This document shows, in pieces, positions 20,892-23,140 of a DNA stretch of 23,140 nucleotides. The notes under the pieces are model-generated. The model was given only the letters and a program-made list of their open reading frames with translations, made no database searches and was not told the DNA's origin. Every line of letters starts with the position of its first letter. The first letter of the stretch is position 1. This DNA is from CAZEYT01 sp964516295 (lineage in GTDB: Bacteria; Verrucomicrobiota; Verrucomicrobiia; Chthoniobacterales; Terrimicrobiaceae). The stretch spans positions 1-23,140 of the forward strand of contig CAZEYT010000043.1 of the NCBI GenBank assembly GCA_964516295.1, written 5' to 3'. The position numbers were made by a program, and so were the translations under genes.

Positions 20892-23140
20892 CTACCTTTG
20901 GCGTGGCGCTTTGTCGGAGAGTGGGAAAACGGTTCCTTCCTGCGCTTGCGGACCGGGGGTTCCCGGCGTGAGGAGGGCGATCTTGCCGTCCGGCGCGATC
21001 ACCGAGGGCGTATCCACCTTGATTTTGAAAAAGCCCACCTGGGCCTGAATTTCCCCGGCGTCCCAGAAAACCGTATTCTCGCGGATTAGCTCACGGTGTT
21101 TCTGATCGATGCTAACCGTGAGGATCACGTCCGACCCGTCCGGGCTCAGCGTTTTTTCCACGACTTTGCCGACGGTAATGTCTCGATAGGTCAGCGGGGC
21201 ACCGGGGTTGATCGTCGTCTCGTCGGTCGTGAGTTTGATCAGAAATCCACGGCTCTCGGCTTCCAGAAGATCGGGGCTCGAGGCGGACGTCGCGGTGAAC
21301 GAGGCAATCATGGGACCGTCACCCGGAATGCACTCGATGTAAACTCCGCTGACCAGGGTCTCGATGCCGGTGAACCCTTCGAGGGAAAGCTTGGGCTGGA
21401 CGACGGCGAACTCGGCACCCCGGCGGCGGAGTCCGTCCTGCCCGCCTTCAAACCGGGCGATGACTTCGATGCGATCTCCAACCGGTCGGACACTCTCCAC
21501 GAGTCCGACCGGCACGCCGAGCCGTCGCATTTGGGTCTTTCCGGCCAGCAGGCCCTGTCCATTGGGGAGAAGGATTCGCACCGGAGGCGAGATCGCCCGG
21601 GCGGAGGCTTCGCTTTCATGCAGCGCAAACGTCGTGCCTTCCGCCACGGTCGGCAGCGCGGTCTTTTCGCCGGAGAAATCGTCAAAGGCCACACTCCCGC
21701 GGAGCAGGGACATCACATTCTCGACCTCAAGATCCAGCGTTCCCGGACCCGCGGAGGCGGCGAAGGCCGGCATGTGCCAGAACCGCGCCCGGGCCGTGAC
21801 GTGATCACGAAACTCCTTCATCACGACCACGCGGAGCATCGGTTTTCCATCGCCATCCAGCGACGAATCGACCACCCGTCCGGCCGGCAGCCCGCGGTAG
21901 AAGACCGGAGCTCCGACGTCGACCGACGGCAAACGGGAAGCCTGAAGGACCACCGTCACCCCATCCCGTTCGGCCTGCGCGCGCTGCCATTCCTGATGGC
22001 TGACCGAGCGCACCGCAAAAGTTCTCGCCGACTCGCCATCGCCGGGATCCAGTGCGATGTAGGCTCCGGTGATCAGCGTATCGAGTCCGCTCACCCCACT
22101 CAGGCTGATGCGCGGTCGAACAAGCGTGAGATGAGCGCCGGAGGTCGCGAGATGGGCGAAACGCGAATCCAAGCGTGCCGTGGCTGTCACCATGCCCTGT
22201 TCGGCATCGAGCTCGACCTTGTCGAGAATGCCTACGGGGTAGCCGAAGCAATTGATCAAGGTTTCGCCCGCAAGAAGGCCGCGGGCATCTTCAAAGCTCA
22301 ACGTGATCTCGGGTCCATCCATCCGCGCGTCGAGTTGATGTGTGCCGAGCCGAAAAGCCGTGTGGTCCGGAGCCGTCTCCCCGCCCGGCGAGAAGCTCTC
22401 GAAGGCGATGCCACCTTCGACGAGTGCGTCCAACCCGGCCACATCCAGACTCGCCCCGCGGGCGCTAAGCCGCAGGGAAGTCGCCGGCAGGATCCAGAAC
22501 CGGGACGTCGTCAAAACCGATCCCTTGTGTTCCCCGTCGATGGCGATCTGAAGATACGGCCGGCCGTTTTCGTCCACCATCTTGGCTTTGACTGCTCCGA
22601 CGGTGACGCCGCGGTGATAGACCGGCGTGCCGCGTCCCAAAAACGGAATCTCCGCGGCATAAAGACGAACCGTCTGCGTCGGTGTTCGCAGGGGGTCGAG
22701 CGGTGCCTCGGCCAGTCCGTCGAACTTCGTCGTGGCGGCTCCACCGCCATAACGGGCCTGGATCGAGTTGCCTTGGATCAGCGCGTCGAGGCCCGCTGTT
22801 TCGCGCAACGAGATCACCGGTTGATCGATCCAAAACTCCGAGCCCTCGCTGGCAAGATGCGCGGCAAAGGCCCGCAGCTGAACCTGGACGATCACACGCC
22901 CGAGATCGGAGTCCAACCGAACGCCGGTAACGCGTCCGGAAACGACGCCGCGATAAACAACCGCCGTTTTTCCTGCCTGGATGCCGGGAGCTTCTGCAAA
23001 GTGAATTTCGATCAGAGGCCCGCTGTCCTTCCAGTTCGACCACAACAGCCAAAGGCCGGCGAATGCCGCCAGAGCCGGAAAAATCCAAGCCCAAATGCGA
23101 TGGATGTGTGGAGCGCGGACGACCTCACCGTGGTCGGTTT
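20892..23140 (-). CDS. PqiB/LetB-like protein with six MCE-type repeats (5' end off window)
   Basis: MCE proteins of the PqiB/LetB type form tunnels that carry lipids between inner and outer membrane. 748 residues are visible; the start is beyond base 23140. A membrane helix (about residues 15-35) is followed by six MCE-like repeats beginning near visible residues 42, 157, 275, 394, 519 and 631. Repeat 1 reads IEIHFAEAPGIQAGKTAVVY, and repeats 2 and 4 carry VYHRGVTVG and VFYRGLPAG. Five repeats end in a pore-loop-type element such as GLDALIQGNSI or GLDTLITGAYI; repeat 6 ends differently. E. coli PqiB has three MCE domains and LetB seven, so this is an intermediate architecture. A PqiA-like partner may lie upstream, outside the window. 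The next gene downstream is fabD. Confidence 0.9.
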   Translation of the reverse strand, partial: TDHGEVVRAPHIHRIWAWIFPALAAFAGLWLLWSNWKDSGPLIEIHFAEAPGIQAGKTAVVYRGVVSGRVTGVRLDSDLGRVIVQVQLRAFAAHLASEGSEFWIDQPVISLRETAGLDALIQGNSIQARYGGGAATTKFDGLAEAPLDPLRTPTQTVRLYAAEIPFLGRGTPVYHRGVTVGAVKAKMVDENGRPYLQIAIDGEHKGSVLTTSRFWILPATSLRLSARGASLDVAGLDALVEGGIAFESFSPGGETAPDHTAFRLGTHQLDARMDGPEITLSFEDARGLLAGETLINCFGYPVGILDKVELDAEQGMVTATARLDSRFAHLATSGAHLTLVRPRISLSGVSGLDTLITGAYIALDPGDGESARTFAVRSVSHQEWQRAQAERDGVTVVLQASRLPSVDVGAPVFYRGLPAGRVVDSSLDGDGKPMLRVVVMKEFRDHVTARARFWHMPAFAASAGPGTLDLEVENVMSLLRGSVAFDDFSGEKTALPTVAEGTTFALHESEASARAISPPVRILLPNGQGLLAGKTQMRRLGVPVGLVESVRPVGDRIEVIARFEGGQDGLRRRGAEFAVVQPKLSLEGFTGIETLVSGVYIECIPGDGPMIASFTATSASSPDLLEAESRGFLIKLTTDETTINPGAPLTYRDITVGKVVEKTLSPDGSDVILTVSIDQKHRELIRENTVFWDAGEIQAQVGFFKIKVDTPSVIAPDGKIALLTPGTPGPQAQEGTVFPLSDKAPRQR

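Noticed and set aside
20708..21089. Open frames on the + strand between fabD and the MCE gene (20708-20971, 20460-21089)
   Set aside because: They overlap the MCE and fabD coding regions in antisense and the translations show no domain. The 222-base gap itself appears non-coding.
1..23140. CRISPR arrays, tRNA or rRNA genes, insertion sequences, phage genes
   Set aside because: No direct-repeat arrays, tRNA cloverleaf ends, transposase motifs or integrase motifs were seen on either strand by reading.

Overview
The window looks like a high-GC Gram-negative chromosome, most likely from the PVC group and probably Verrucomicrobiota. Four things point there: a ribosomal-protein cluster without L30 (rpmD), a cysteine-free S4, futalosine-route menaquinone synthesis (mqnC), and a multi-MCE envelope lipid-transport protein. 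The phylum is an inference from gene content only, since no database search was possible.

Bases 1-6656 (+ strand) hold the 3' half of the spc/alpha ribosomal cluster: rplF (partial), rplR, rpsE, rplO, secY, adk, map, infA, rpmJ, rpsM, rpsK, rpsD. Spacing is very tight, with several overlaps. The cluster ends in a clear intrinsic terminator right after rpsD, so rpoA and rplQ, which usually follow, are absent here. S11 carries a roughly 100-residue Ala/Pro/Lys-rich N-terminal extension and SecY an additional C-terminal membrane helix.

Bases 6731-11268 (- strand, read right to left) form a cassette of five consecutive prepilin-like genes followed by a GspE/PilB-type assembly ATPase. No platform protein, secretin or prepilin peptidase is adjacent. 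The first two pilins are tandem paralogues, and the first has its own intrinsic terminator, which suggests it is made in excess as the major subunit.

Bases 11349-16216 (- strand) are a compact run: tadA (tRNA A34 deaminase), a secreted conserved protein with a faint lysozyme-like motif, polX (DNA polymerase X with PHP domain), a small lipoprotein and a ClC-type chloride/proton antiporter. Divergent from tadA, with only 22 bases between, is rpe (ribulose-phosphate 3-epimerase), which overlaps a four-helix DUF4239-type membrane protein. Then come mqnC and a TatD-family hydrolase, all on the + strand to 19723.

Bases 19731-23140 (- strand) hold fabD (malonyl-CoA:ACP transacylase) and, upstream of it, a large PqiB/LetB-like protein with six MCE-type repeats whose 5' end runs off the window. 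A terminator-like hairpin sits immediately before the fabD start codon.

I saw no tRNA, rRNA, CRISPR array, insertion sequence or phage gene. No gene-free stretch exceeds 300 bases; the longest, about 222 bases, lies between fabD and the MCE gene. The likeliest place for something under-described is the pilin-ATPase cassette, followed by the secreted lysozyme-like protein and the modified S11 and SecY.
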